Translations under genes and position numbers: made by a program | The notes under the pieces: model-generated | The model's input: the letters and a program-made list of their open reading frames with translations, nothing else | Told to the model about the DNA's origin: nothing | The model's database searches: none | Source: an uncultured Actinomycetes bacterium | GTDB taxonomy: Bacteria > Actinomycetota > Acidimicrobiia > Acidimicrobiales > Microtrichaceae | Length of the DNA stretch: 34,816 bases | Reading direction: 5' to 3' | Assembly (NCBI GenBank): GCA_903873135.1 | Contig: CAIQNH010000065.1 | Coordinates: 1-34,816, forward strand | Shown here: one piece after another, positions 22,547 through 29,399 of the stretch | Numbering within the stretch: the first letter of the stretch is position 1 | Layout: the number at the start of each line of letters is the position of its first letter

Positions 22547-24199
22547 TCAGGTGCAGCTCGGCCCGCTCGACACCGACCGCGAGGCCTTCCCGGAGTTCCC
22601 CGCTCCGTCGACCGCGGACGCCGAGAGGCTCACCGAGGTGGCCGGTTGCGGGAACACGAACGACACGGTGATCGAGGATCCCCCGGAGGACTTGCTGCCC
22701 GAGACCCCGCTCCCACTCCACGACAGGGTGATCCCCTGCACGCCGGACGCATCCGACGCCGAGGCGGTGAAGGTCCCCGAGCCTCCCCAGGGCACGCACG
22801 AGGGTCCGCTGATCTTGATCGAGGGGCCCTGCACGTCCGGCGGCTGCGTGGTCGTGGTCGTGGTGGACGGTGGCGGTGGCGGAGGTGCCGGGGGAGGTGC
22901 CGGCGCAGGCACCGGTGCCGGTGGCTGGACGTACTGCTGCACCGTCGAGGGGGTGGAGCCCTGCGGCGGCGACGAGGTCGTCGACGACACCGAGGCGGTG
23001 CCGCCCTCGGCCGGGGGCGCCACCGGGGGCGGCACCGGCGGCGGCAGTCCGGGCAGGAGCGGCACCGTCGACTCGGTGACGGCGGGTGCGAGGGTCGTCG
23101 AGGTCGAGGTGGGCACGGACACGCCTGCGGTGCGCACCTCCTCGATCTCGCCACGGTCGAGCAGGAGGGCACCGCCGCCGAGCAGCAGGGCGGCGACCCC
23201 GAGCGCCCCGACCACCGCCGGCCACCTGCGTCGACCTGAGTCGGCCGGCGGGAAGCCGTCCGGTCGCCACCGTCCGCCGCGCGGCACGCCGAGTCGGGCG
23301 GGCGCCTCGGCGAGGAAGCGCTCCCGCGCCGAGATCGGGGCGGCCAGCACCGTGGACTGTGCCGAGAGGGCCAGGGCCGACCCCGACAGGACCGCCTTGG
23401 AGACGCGCGAACGCAGGGAACCGCACCGTTCGCACTGCTTGATGTGTCGAGCGAAGCGCTTGCGCCAGAGGACGTTGAACTGTCCGTCCCAACTGTCGGC
23501 GACCTCGTCGAGTCCGTCGCAGTTGGACCGACCGGACCGGGCGATCAGCAGGGCCGACGTGGCGGCCTCGAGCCGCTCCTTCATGCGGTGGACCAGCTGG
23601 TAGCCGTGATCCCGCTTCACGCCGAGCGCGTCGGCGAGATCCTGCCCGTCGAGCCCCTGGGTCAGGTGGAGCTCGAGCACCATCCGGTCCCGCTCGTCGA
23701 GTCCGGCCGATGCGTCCTGCAGGAGGGCTGCCAGGTCCGCCTGGGTCGCGCCCGGCTCGAGGTCGACCTCGTCACCGATCACCGACGTCGCCGAACCGAA
23801 CGGGTCGGAGACCGAGAAGTCGTCCACGGCCGCCAGGTCCTCGTGGTCGGCGCCGGCGTCGGCGAAGACGTCCGAGGACCCCGGCAGATCCAGGCCGATG
23901 CCCCCCACCGCCCCCAGCGGGACCTCGCGCCGCCGCTGACGGCTCCGCCGGTAGACCTCGTGCCGGGCGATGGCGTAGAGCCACGACTTGAGCTTCTCGG
24001 GCTCTCGGAGCTGACCGAGCCGCTCGGCCGCCGTCAGGAACACCTCGGCGGTGACGTCGGCTGCGGCGTCGTCGTCTCGGAGCATGTGGACGCACATCGT
24101 GTGGATGCGGTCGGCGTACCGGTCGTAGAGGGTCGCGAGCGCGGAGGAGTCCCCGCCGAGCATCCGCTCGACCAAGGCAGCATCGGTGAGTGTCTCCAT
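22547..24199 (-). CDS. ECF-type sigma factor fused to zinc anti-sigma-like domain, membrane helix and outer domain
   Basis: 550 aa in one uninterrupted frame. Region sigma-2 is at about 7-90 (ALATLYDRYADRIH, AEVFLTAAERLGQL, LKSWLYAIARHEVYR) and sigma-4 at about 155-215 (LDERDRMVLELHLTQGLDGQDLADALG). A segment then follows with Cys227, His252, Cys256, Cys259 (HIKQCERC), which matches the zinc anti-sigma C-x24-H-x3-C-x2-C pattern of RsrA-like proteins. A membrane helix (326-347), a Thr- and Pro-rich linker (363-455, with runs of Pro and Thr) and a Cys-bracketed Ig-like outer domain (457-550) complete the chain. A sigma factor tethered to the membrane by its own anti-sigma domain would need proteolysis or conformational release to act. 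The ATG at 24199 begins right at the sigma domain; the frame upstream is not used. Confidence 0.85.
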   Translation of the reverse strand: METLTDAALVERMLGGDSSALATLYDRYADRIHTMCVHMLRDDDAAADVTAEVFLTAAERLGQLREPEKLKSWLYAIARHEVYRRSRQRRREVPLGAVGGIGLDLPGSSDVFADAGADHEDLAAVDDFSVSDPFGSATSVIGDEVDLEPGATQADLAALLQDASAGLDERDRMVLELHLTQGLDGQDLADALGVKRDHGYQLVHRMKERLEAATSALLIARSGRSNCDGLDEVADSWDGQFNVLWRKRFARHIKQCERCGSLRSRVSKAVLSGSALALSAQSTVLAAPISARERFLAEAPARLGVPRGGRWRPDGFPPADSGRRRWPAVVGALGVAALLLGGGALLLDRGEIEEVRTAGVSVPTSTSTTLAPAVTESTVPLLPGLPPPVPPPVAPPAEGGTASVSSTTSSPPQGSTPSTVQQYVQPPAPVPAPAPPPAPPPPPPSTTTTTTQPPDVQGPSIKISGPSCVPWGGSGTFTASASDASGVQGITLSWSGSGVSGSKSSGGSSITVSFVFPQPATSVSLSASAVDGAGNSGKASRSVSSGPSCT

Positions 24200-24216
24200 C
24201 GACCGCGAACCCTTCG

Positions 24217-24233
24217 ACTGGTGCGGCACCAGT
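24217..24233. promoter_or_regulatory. Palindrome upstream of the sigma-factor fusion gene
   Basis: ACTGGTGC and GCACCAGT form a perfect 8-bp inverted repeat around one base, 18 bases before the ATG at 24199. It could be an operator or an mRNA hairpin near the ribosome-binding region. I see no second copy in this window. Confidence 0.45.
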
Positions 24234-24243
24234 GTGCACCACG

Positions 24244-24267
24244 ACCTGCGGCTCCCGGGGCGCAGGT
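24244..24267 (-). terminator. Hairpin after the small secreted protein gene
   Basis: ACCTGCG (24244-24250) and CGCAGGT (24261-24267) pair around a 10-nt GC-rich loop, 7-30 bases past the stop of the gene at 24274. Confidence 0.4.
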
Positions 24268-24273
24268 GGAACA

Positions 24274-24741
24274 TCACGCGCTCCGACCTGCGAGTCGACG
24301 GGCGACCCCACCGGAGAGCCCCACCGCTGCGGCGACCACGATGAGACCGAGGCCCACGAGGAGCGCCGGGAACCCGCCCGGGCCGTCGAGCCACTCGGGC
24401 GAGGGTCCGGTCACGGTCGGGGACACCTCACGCTCGGCGGCGCCCACGGTGCCGGACCCCGACGTCGAGAGCAGCCGGACGGGATCGCCGTCGATCTCGG
24501 GGACGGGTTCGGGGACCGTGTCGACGACCACCACGACGCCGCCGGTCAGCGGCAGCACCGCTGCAGGTGGGACGGCGGGCGCCGCCGGAGCGGCCGCGGG
24601 GACGGCGGCCACCCGGGCCACGGGGACCAGGGCCGCTGCGGAGCAGACCAGCACCAGGAGCGGGACGGCCGCGAGCCTCCGCACGGGATGCCGTCTGAGC
24701 CCGCCGGTGGGCGGGAGCGTCGAACGTCGAGCTCGGATCAC
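24274..24741 (-). CDS. Small secreted or membrane-anchored Ala/Pro/Val-rich protein
   Basis: 155 aa, family not recognised. A basic N-terminus and hydrophobic stretch (22-46) look like a signal peptide or anchor; an Ala/Pro linker (47-62), a short outer segment and a C-terminal membrane helix (124-145) with basic tail follow. LPLTGG at 63-68 resembles a sortase motif but is in the wrong place, with no helix directly after it. The GTG at 24741 has a good AGGAGG ribosome-binding site 8 nt upstream. It lies directly upstream of, and in the same direction as, the sigma-factor fusion, so it may be a partner or target of that envelope-sensing system; this is inference from position only. Confidence 0.65.
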   Translation of the reverse strand: MIRARRSTLPPTGGLRRHPVRRLAAVPLLVLVCSAAALVPVARVAAVPAAAPAAPAVPPAAVLPLTGGVVVVVDTVPEPVPEIDGDPVRLLSTSGSGTVGAAEREVSPTVTGPSPEWLDGPGGFPALLVGLGLIVVAAAVGLSGGVARRLAGRSA

Positions 24742-24801
24742 GTCGTCGGCCTCCTGGTCGGTGCCGGCCCGTCGGGGCCGTCACCGTCCAGAGCGGCGAA
24801 C

Positions 24802-24814
24802 GTCAGGATCTGAC
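24802..24814. promoter_or_regulatory. Short inverted repeat upstream of the secreted protein gene
   Basis: GTCAG and CTGAC face each other around GAT, about 60 bases upstream of the GTG at 24741. The half-sites match those of the 18018 and 26361 sites but in the opposite order, so common regulation is doubtful. Confidence 0.25.
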
Positions 24815-24855
24815 ACTTTCCGACCCGGTGCGCCCGGTGTGGGGGGCTCCGGGGG

Positions 24856-24875
24856 GCTGCGACCGTGGTCGCAGC
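24856..24875 (-). terminator. 9-bp hairpin directly after the aldehyde dehydrogenase gene
   Basis: GCTGCGACC (24856-24864) and GGTCGCAGC (24867-24875) are perfectly complementary around two bases, starting 3 bases past the stop. This is a good factor-independent terminator shape without a T run. Confidence 0.6.
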
Positions 24876-24878
24876 GGC

Positions 24879-26339
24879 TCAGCTCGACCAGACGAGGCCC
24901 TGGAGCTCGGAGTACGCGAGCAGCCCGTAGCTGCCCCCGTCCCGTCCGACGCCCGACTGCTTGAAGCCTCCGAACGGAGCCTCGTGGTTGCGCTGGAGGG
25001 TGTTGATGCCCACCACGCCGGAGCGGAGCTGCGTCCCGACGTTCCAGGCCCTGGCGGTGTCGCCGCTCCAGACGTAGGAGTAGAGGCCGTAGTCGGAGTC
25101 GTTGGCGATGGCCACGGCCTCGTCCTCGTCGTCGAACGGGACGACGGCGACGACGGGCCCGAAGATCTCCTCCCGGACCGGGGTCATCTGGTTGGTGCAC
25201 CCGACCAGGAGTGTGGGCTCGACGTAGTACCCCACGTCCATCGACTCGGGCCGACCGCCACCGACCGCCGCCTCGGCCCCCTCGTCGATCCCGGCCCGGA
25301 TGTAGCCCTCGATGCGGTCACGGTGGACGTCGGTGATGACCGGGCCCACGACCGTGTCCTGCTCGGTCGGCGCGCCGACCTTCATGTATCCGGCCGCCGC
25401 CTGCAGGCCCGCGACGAGCTGGTCGTGGACCGAGCGGTGGACGATCACCCGGGTCGGTGCCGTGCAGATCTGCCCCGAGTGGAAGCCCCACACCGAGGCG
25501 ATGCCACCGATGGCCGCCTTGAGGTCGGCGTCGTCGAAGACGATGCAGGCACCCTTGCCGCCGAGCTCGAGGAGCAGTCGCTTCATCTGCCCACCCGCCA
25601 CCTCGCCGATGCGCCTCCCGACGGCGGTGGAGCCGGTGAACGAGATCATGTCGGTCGCGGGGTGTGCCACGATCGCCTCGGATGCGGGGATGCCCGTCCC
25701 ACCGACCACGTTGACGACGCCGGGCGGGAAGCCGGCCTCGACCAGCAGCTCGACCATCCGGAACACGGCCAGCGGGTCCTGCGGTGCCGGCTTCACCACC
25801 ACGGTGTTCCCCATGGCCAACGCCGGGCCGATCTTCCCGGCCATGTTGACCATCGGGAAGTTGTAGGAGGTGATGCAGCTCACCACACCCACGGGCACAC
25901 GGTTGGCGGCGGCATTGATGACGCCACCCGGGGCCAGCACCGTCGAGGGCATGACCGCCGGGGGCAGCGGGTCGAGCGTCGGCTCGAGCGCACCCGCCGC
26001 GTAGCGGCGCAGCCGGGCCGCTGCCTGCGGGACCTGGATCGTCTTGGTGGTCCGCATCGTGGCGCCGGTCTCGGCCACCACCAGGGGCACGAGTTCCTCG
26101 GCGTGGGCGTCGATGAGGTCCGCCGCGGCACTGAGCAGTTCGGCCCGCTCCTCGGGCGAGGTCCGCGACCAGGCCGGGAACGCCGCTGCGGCCGCCTCGA
26201 CGGCGGCCTCCGCCTGCGCGACCGAGGCCTCGGGCGCCTCGGCGACGACCTCCTCGGTGGCAGGGTTGACGACGGCGTAGCGGCTCTCGGGCTCGACGGC
26301 GTCGCCGCCGATCACCAGGGAGTACGAACGTTGGCTCAT
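24879..26339 (-). CDS. Aldehyde dehydrogenase (NAD(P)-dependent)
   Basis: 486-aa enzyme of the aldehyde dehydrogenase superfamily that oxidises an aldehyde to the acid. Catalytic residues are visible: Asn160 (SYNFP), Glu258 (LELGGKG) and the nucleophile Cys292 (GQICTAP). The C-terminal FGGFKQSGVGRDGGSYGLLAYSE block is typical of the group. The ATG at 26339 is supported by TACGGT exactly 6 nt upstream (leaderless) and by the family start. A CTGA-type palindrome 10 bases further upstream suggests repression by the same protein that binds at the Hsd4A-like gene. The aldehyde substrate is unknown; nearby genes suggest a lipid or steroid breakdown intermediate. Confidence 0.9.
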   Translation of the reverse strand: MSQRSYSLVIGGDAVEPESRYAVVNPATEEVVAEAPEASVAQAEAAVEAAAAAFPAWSRTSPEERAELLSAAADLIDAHAEELVPLVVAETGATMRTTKTIQVPQAAARLRRYAAGALEPTLDPLPPAVMPSTVLAPGGVINAAANRVPVGVVSCITSYNFPMVNMAGKIGPALAMGNTVVVKPAPQDPLAVFRMVELLVEAGFPPGVVNVVGGTGIPASEAIVAHPATDMISFTGSTAVGRRIGEVAGGQMKRLLLELGGKGACIVFDDADLKAAIGGIASVWGFHSGQICTAPTRVIVHRSVHDQLVAGLQAAAGYMKVGAPTEQDTVVGPVITDVHRDRIEGYIRAGIDEGAEAAVGGGRPESMDVGYYVEPTLLVGCTNQMTPVREEIFGPVVAVVPFDDEDEAVAIANDSDYGLYSYVWSGDTARAWNVGTQLRSGVVGINTLQRNHEAPFGGFKQSGVGRDGGSYGLLAYSELQGLVWSS

Positions 26340-26345
26340 GCGCCG

Positions 26346-26351
26346 ACCGTA
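26346..26351 (-). promoter_or_regulatory. -10 element of aldehyde dehydrogenase gene (leaderless)
   Basis: TACGGT on the minus strand, 6 nt before the ATG at 26339. Confidence 0.5.
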
Positions 26352-26360
26352 ACGTCCGGG

Positions 26361-26378
26361 CTGAGGGTCCGTCAGATC
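26361..26378. promoter_or_regulatory. Operator-like site at the aldehyde dehydrogenase promoter
   Basis: CTGAGGGTCCGTCAGATC contains the 15-base core CTGA(N7)TCAG that also appears in the perfect palindrome at 18018-18038 (CTGACGGGTCGTCAG), and the flanking GATC is shared on one side. It lies 10 bases upstream of the -10 box, where a repressor would cover the -35 region. Confidence 0.5.
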
Positions 26379-26385
26379 AACGGAC

Positions 26386-26398
26386 GTCCCCGAGGGAC
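26386..26398 (-). terminator. Small hairpin after the amidohydrolase gene
   Basis: GTCCC and GGGAC pair around CGA immediately after the stop of the gene at 26400. It is short, so it is a weak candidate. Confidence 0.3.
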
Positions 26399-26399
26399 C

Positions 26400-27632
26400 T
26401 CAGGGCTCGAGGTCCAGACCGAGGAGCTCGATGGCGTTGCCGCGGACCAGCTTGCGCTGGATGTCGGCCGGCAGGTCGCCCATGAGCTTGACGGCGACCT
26501 CCTTGGAGTGCGGCCACGTCGAGTCCGAGTGGGGGTAGTCCGTCTCGAAGCAGACGTTGTTCACGCCCACCGCCTCGATGTTGTCGAGGCCGTAGACGTC
26601 GTCGAAGAAGCAGCCGAAGATCTGTCGGTAGTAGTAGGTGCTCGGCGGCTCCGGCACCAGGTCGCCGATCCCGCCCCAGCCCCGGTTCTCCTCCCAGACC
26701 TTGTCGGCCCGTTCGATGATGTAGGGGATCCAGCCGATCTGTCCCTCGGAGTAGGCGAGCTTGAGCTCCGGGAACCTGACCAGCACGCCCGAGAACAGGA
26801 AGTCGGTCATGGAGGCCATGGCGTTGTTGAACGTCAGCGTGGAGCCCACCGCAGCCGGGGCGTCGGCGGACGTCGACGGCATCTTGGAGCTCGAGCCGAT
26901 GTGCATGTTCACCACCGTGCCGGTCTCGGCGCACGCAGCGAACAGCGGATCCCAGTAGCGGTCGGCGTCGTGCACCGACGGCAGGCCCAGGTAGGCGGGG
27001 ATCTCCGAGAAGGTGATGGCGCGGCCGCCCCGGGCAGCGTTGCGCCGGACCTCGGCGGCGGCCAGCTCCGGGTCCCACAGCTGGACGATGGCCAGCGGGA
27101 TCAGTCGACCGTCGGTGCCGGCGCACCACTCGTCGAACTGCCAGTCGTTGTAGGCACGCACGCACGCGTCGGCGAGCTCCTTGTCGCTCGCCTCGAGGAA
27201 CCGCTGGCCGCAGAACCGGACGAAGCTCGACGGGAACGACATGGACGCCTCGGTCCAGTTGGCGTCCATGTCCACCAGGCGGGCGGCTGGATCCCAGCAA
27301 CCGCGTCGCATCTCGTCGTAGGTGATCGGGACGACCTGCACCTGGTCGCGTTCGAATCCCACTGCGGCCTCGAGCCGGGTCAGCGGGAACCGACCGTCCT
27401 CGAAGGACCACCAGTCCCCCACCTCGCCGTCCTCGTCGGGCTCGAAGCTGAACACGCCGCCCACGAAGCTCATCACCCCGCGCTGGCGGAACGACTTGGG
27501 CCCGGCCTCCTTGAACCGCTCGGGGAGGCGGTCCTGCCAGACCCCCGGGGGCTCGATCACGTGGTCGTCGACCGAGACGATCCGGGGGATGTCCACCTCG
27601 CTGGCCGTTGCGGAACCGGTGCTGGCGCTCAT
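26400..27632 (-). CDS. Amidohydrolase-2 family (metal-dependent TIM-barrel) hydrolase or decarboxylase
   Basis: 410-aa amidohydrolase-2 protein with an intact metal site, unlike its relative at 13982. The first strand carries SVDDHVIEP (20-28, D-x-H type), the middle has NMHIGSSS, and the C-terminal half has FETDYPHSDSTWP with the conserved Asp. This subgroup is common in actinobacterial lipid and steroid gene clusters; reactions range from C-C hydrolysis to decarboxylation, and the true substrate is not known. The ATG at 27632 has TACGCT 6 nt upstream (leaderless), and a 14-bp site matching the KstR operator pattern lies over its -35 region. The aldehyde dehydrogenase gene follows but has its own promoter. 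Confidence 0.87.
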   Translation of the reverse strand: MSASTGSATASEVDIPRIVSVDDHVIEPPGVWQDRLPERFKEAGPKSFRQRGVMSFVGGVFSFEPDEDGEVGDWWSFEDGRFPLTRLEAAVGFERDQVQVVPITYDEMRRGCWDPAARLVDMDANWTEASMSFPSSFVRFCGQRFLEASDKELADACVRAYNDWQFDEWCAGTDGRLIPLAIVQLWDPELAAAEVRRNAARGGRAITFSEIPAYLGLPSVHDADRYWDPLFAACAETGTVVNMHIGSSSKMPSTSADAPAAVGSTLTFNNAMASMTDFLFSGVLVRFPELKLAYSEGQIGWIPYIIERADKVWEENRGWGGIGDLVPEPPSTYYYRQIFGCFFDDVYGLDNIEAVGVNNVCFETDYPHSDSTWPHSKEVAVKLMGDLPADIQRKLVRGNAIELLGLDLEP

Positions 27633-27638
27633 GGCAGC

Positions 27639-27644
27639 AGCGTA
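27639..27644 (-). promoter_or_regulatory. -10 element of amidohydrolase gene (leaderless)
   Basis: TACGCT on the minus strand, 6 nt before the ATG at 27632. Confidence 0.5.
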
Positions 27645-27655
27645 CCGCCCTCCGC

Positions 27656-27669
27656 TGGAACCTGTTCTA
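27656..27669. promoter_or_regulatory. KstR-like operator
   Basis: Read on the minus strand the site is TAGAACAGGTTCCA, a full match to TnnAACnnGTTnnA, the pattern known for the mycobacterial cholesterol-catabolism repressor KstR. It starts 12 bases upstream of the -10 box of the amidohydrolase gene, in the position of a -35 element, as expected for a repressor site. Whether this organism has KstR is not visible here. Confidence 0.55.
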
Positions 27670-27675
27670 CCGGCC

Positions 27676-27713
27676 CTCCCGAGCGGCCACGGAGCGTGAC
27701 CTCCGGCCGGGAG
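27676..27713 (-). terminator. Bulged hairpin after the SDR gene
   Basis: Three nested pairings, CTCCC/GGGAG, GGCC/GGCC and GGAG/CTCC, form about 13 base pairs with small bulges just past the stop at 27721. It probably separates the EthD-SDR transcript from the amidohydrolase promoter. Confidence 0.4.
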
Positions 27714-27720
27714 CGGGGGC

Positions 27721-28506
27721 TCAGCGGCGGAACAGCTCCAGGAGCGGGCCGAGGACCGGGTCCATCTGGGCCGAGGACAGGGTGCTGCCGCCGTCGAGCA
27801 CCAGGTTCTGACCCGTGAGGTACGACGACTGCGGTCCGAGCAGGAACTCGACGAGCGCCGCCACGTCGTCGGGGGTGCCGAGTCGGGCCATGGGCGTCCG
27901 GTCCTCGAGACCGGCCCGGGTGGCCTCGTCGCCGGCGAGCACCTCGTTGAGCGGCGTGCGCACGAAGCCCGGCGACACGCAGTTCACCCTGACCGACGGG
28001 GCCCACTCGAGTGCGGCGGACGCGCTGAGCGCCACCACCGCCGCCTTGGCGGCTGCGTACGGCCCCTCGCCGAGGGTCGGTCGGACCCCCGAGACGCTGC
28101 CGACGGTGACCGCCGCCGACGGCCGGCCGGTCGCCTCGTACGCCGCCCGGAGGTGGCCGACCGCGCCCCGGAGGTAGTGGAACGTCCCGGTCACGTTGAC
28201 CCGCCAGATCAGGTCGACCTCGTCGTCGGTGTAGTCCTCGAGCGGCTTGAGGTTCCCCACCCCTGCGCACGCCACCAACCCGTGGAGACCACCGAACTCG
28301 GCCACGGCAGCCTCGATCGACGACTCGGCCTGCTCGCGGTCGGCGACGTCGGCGACGAGCGCCAGTCCACCGACCGAGTCGGCCACTCGACGTGCCGCCT
28401 CGGCGTCGCGGTCGACGACCGCCACGCGGACGCCGCCCCGGGCGAGCCGCACGCAGGTGGCCTCGCCGATGCCGGAGCCGCCACCGGTGACCAGGACACC
28501 GCTCAC
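27721..28506 (-). CDS. Short-chain dehydrogenase/reductase
   Basis: 261-aa classical SDR. Cofactor motif TGGGSGIG is at 7-14, with an Asp after strand 2 (VVDRD, 30-34) that favours NAD. The usual NNAG is ACAG here (79-82). Catalytic Ser137, Tyr150 and Lys154 (PYAAAK) are in place, and the C-terminal YLTGQNLVLDGGSTLSS is canonical. Predicted oxidation or reduction of a hydroxyl/keto group on an unknown substrate. The GTG at 28506 overlaps the TGA of the EthD-type gene by 4 bases (GTGA), so the two are translationally coupled. Confidence 0.87.
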   Translation of the reverse strand: MSGVLVTGGGSGIGEATCVRLARGGVRVAVVDRDAEAARRVADSVGGLALVADVADREQAESSIEAAVAEFGGLHGLVACAGVGNLKPLEDYTDDEVDLIWRVNVTGTFHYLRGAVGHLRAAYEATGRPSAAVTVGSVSGVRPTLGEGPYAAAKAAVVALSASAALEWAPSVRVNCVSPGFVRTPLNEVLAGDEATRAGLEDRTPMARLGTPDDVAALVEFLLGPQSSYLTGQNLVLDGGSTLSSAQMDPVLGPLLELFRR

Positions 28507-28874
28507 GGCGCCGCCCGGTCGCCCACGGCGCCGTCGATGACCACGTGCGGCTCGTCGGTGATGAGGAACTCGATGCGATCCATGTCGATGAAGCGTCGCT
28601 CGTCAGGAGCGACGAGCTCGGCGTAGTCGGGCTCGGCGATGAACCCGGCGAAGTCGTCGATCGACTCGAACCACTGGACGGCCACACCGTCGACGTCGTC
28701 GGTGCCCGACAGTGCGTCCGGACGGTGTCGCACGTGCTGCTCGTAGCGGACGATGTGGCGGCTGAGATCCGGGTTGCCTGCGATCAACGGGCCGTGGACC
28801 TCCCGCCAGTGACGAACGAACTCCTCGCGGGACAACCCCTCCCGACGGCGAAGCAGGGCGAACATGACGACCAC
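28503..28874 (-). CDS. EthD domain (dimeric alpha-beta barrel) protein
   Basis: 123 aa. The N-terminal strand VVMFALLRRREGLSREEFVRHW and following WREVHGPLI are characteristic of EthD-domain proteins, a ferredoxin-like barrel fold found with monooxygenases and dehydrogenases of catabolic clusters. The second half has VQWFESIDDFAGFIAEPDY and a terminal strand. The GTG at 28874 follows GGAGG; the ATG nine bases later is a possible alternative start. A much longer upstream frame is rejected because it is antisense to the cyclic-nucleotide-binding gene. It is coupled to the SDR gene by a 4-base overlap. Function of the domain is not well known. Confidence 0.8.
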   Translation of the reverse strand: MVVMFALLRRREGLSREEFVRHWREVHGPLIAGNPDLSRHIVRYEQHVRHRPDALSGTDDVDGVAVQWFESIDDFAGFIAEPDYAELVAPDERRFIDMDRIEFLITDEPHVVIDGAVGDRAAP

Positions 28875-28930
28875 GGGACCTCCAGGGGGTCGTGCCGGTC
28901 GGTGCTCCGGCGACCGGACGGGACTCCGCG

Positions 28931-28940
28931 AGGTTAGGCT
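28931..28940. promoter_or_regulatory. Overlapping divergent -10 elements
   Basis: On the plus strand TAGGCT (28935-28940) stands 6 nt before the GTG at 28947. On the minus strand TAACCT (28931-28936) can serve the EthD-SDR operon with a leader of about 50 nt. The two boxes share two bases, so polymerases would compete for one opening site. Confidence 0.4.
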
Positions 28941-28946
28941 CACCAC

Positions 28947-29399
28947 GTGAGCGCCACCCGTGACTCCCGAGATCGGTTCCGGAACCTGCCGATGTTCGCC
29001 GATTGCTCGGACGCCGAACTCGCCGAGATCGACCGGCTGGCCGACGAGGTGCAGGTGGGGTCGGGCCGGATGATCATGCGCCAGGGAGACCTGGGCCAGG
29101 AGTTCGCCGTGATCATCTCGGGGACGGTCGACGTGGTGCGGGACGAGGTGACCGTGGCCACGCTCGGTCCCGGCGACTACTTCGGAGAGCTCGCCCTGCT
29201 CGAGGCCATCCCCCGGACGGCGAGCGTGGTCGCCGCCACGGACGTGGTGCTCGAGGTGATCGACCGTCGGGGCTTCAACACGCTCCTCGACGACCTGCCC
29301 TCGCTCAGCCGGTCGATGCTCAAGGGCATGGCCCACCGGCTCGTGGAGCTCGAGCAGACCTGCCGAGACCTCCGGGACCGGCTCCCCGCCTCCGACTGA
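28947..29399 (+). CDS. Cyclic-nucleotide-binding domain protein
   Basis: 150-aa protein made of a single CAP/PKA-type cNMP-binding domain. Beta-roll features are visible: RMIMRQGDLGQEFAVIISGTV (41-61), the phosphate-binding cassette FGELALLEAIPRTASV (79-94) with Glu81 and Arg90, and a final helix. No DNA-binding or kinase domain follows, so it is a stand-alone sensor or a subunit. The GTG start fits the leaderless box. The gene is divergent from EthD-SDR and convergent with the LLM oxidoreductase gene. What it signals to is unknown; a GGDEF-like gene lies in the convergent operon. Confidence 0.88.
   Translation: MSATRDSRDRFRNLPMFADCSDAELAEIDRLADEVQVGSGRMIMRQGDLGQEFAVIISGTVDVVRDEVTVATLGPGDYFGELALLEAIPRTASVVAATDVVLEVIDRRGFNTLLDDLPSLSRSMLKGMAHRLVELEQTCRDLRDRLPASD

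Noticed and set aside
22796-22960. Pro/Thr-coding low-complexity stretch in the sigma fusion as a possible frameshift or assembly join
   Set aside because: The frame is continuous, composition is normal for extracytoplasmic linkers in this lineage, and sensible domain sequence continues on both sides.
24541-24556. LPLTGG in the small secreted protein as a sortase signal
   Set aside because: It lies in the middle of the protein and is not followed by a membrane helix and basic tail in the required order.
24802-24814. GTCAG-GAT-CTGAC as a third member of the CTGA operator family
   Set aside because: The half-sites face the opposite way from those at 18018 and 26361, so the same dimer would not bind in the same manner; kept only as a low-confidence site.
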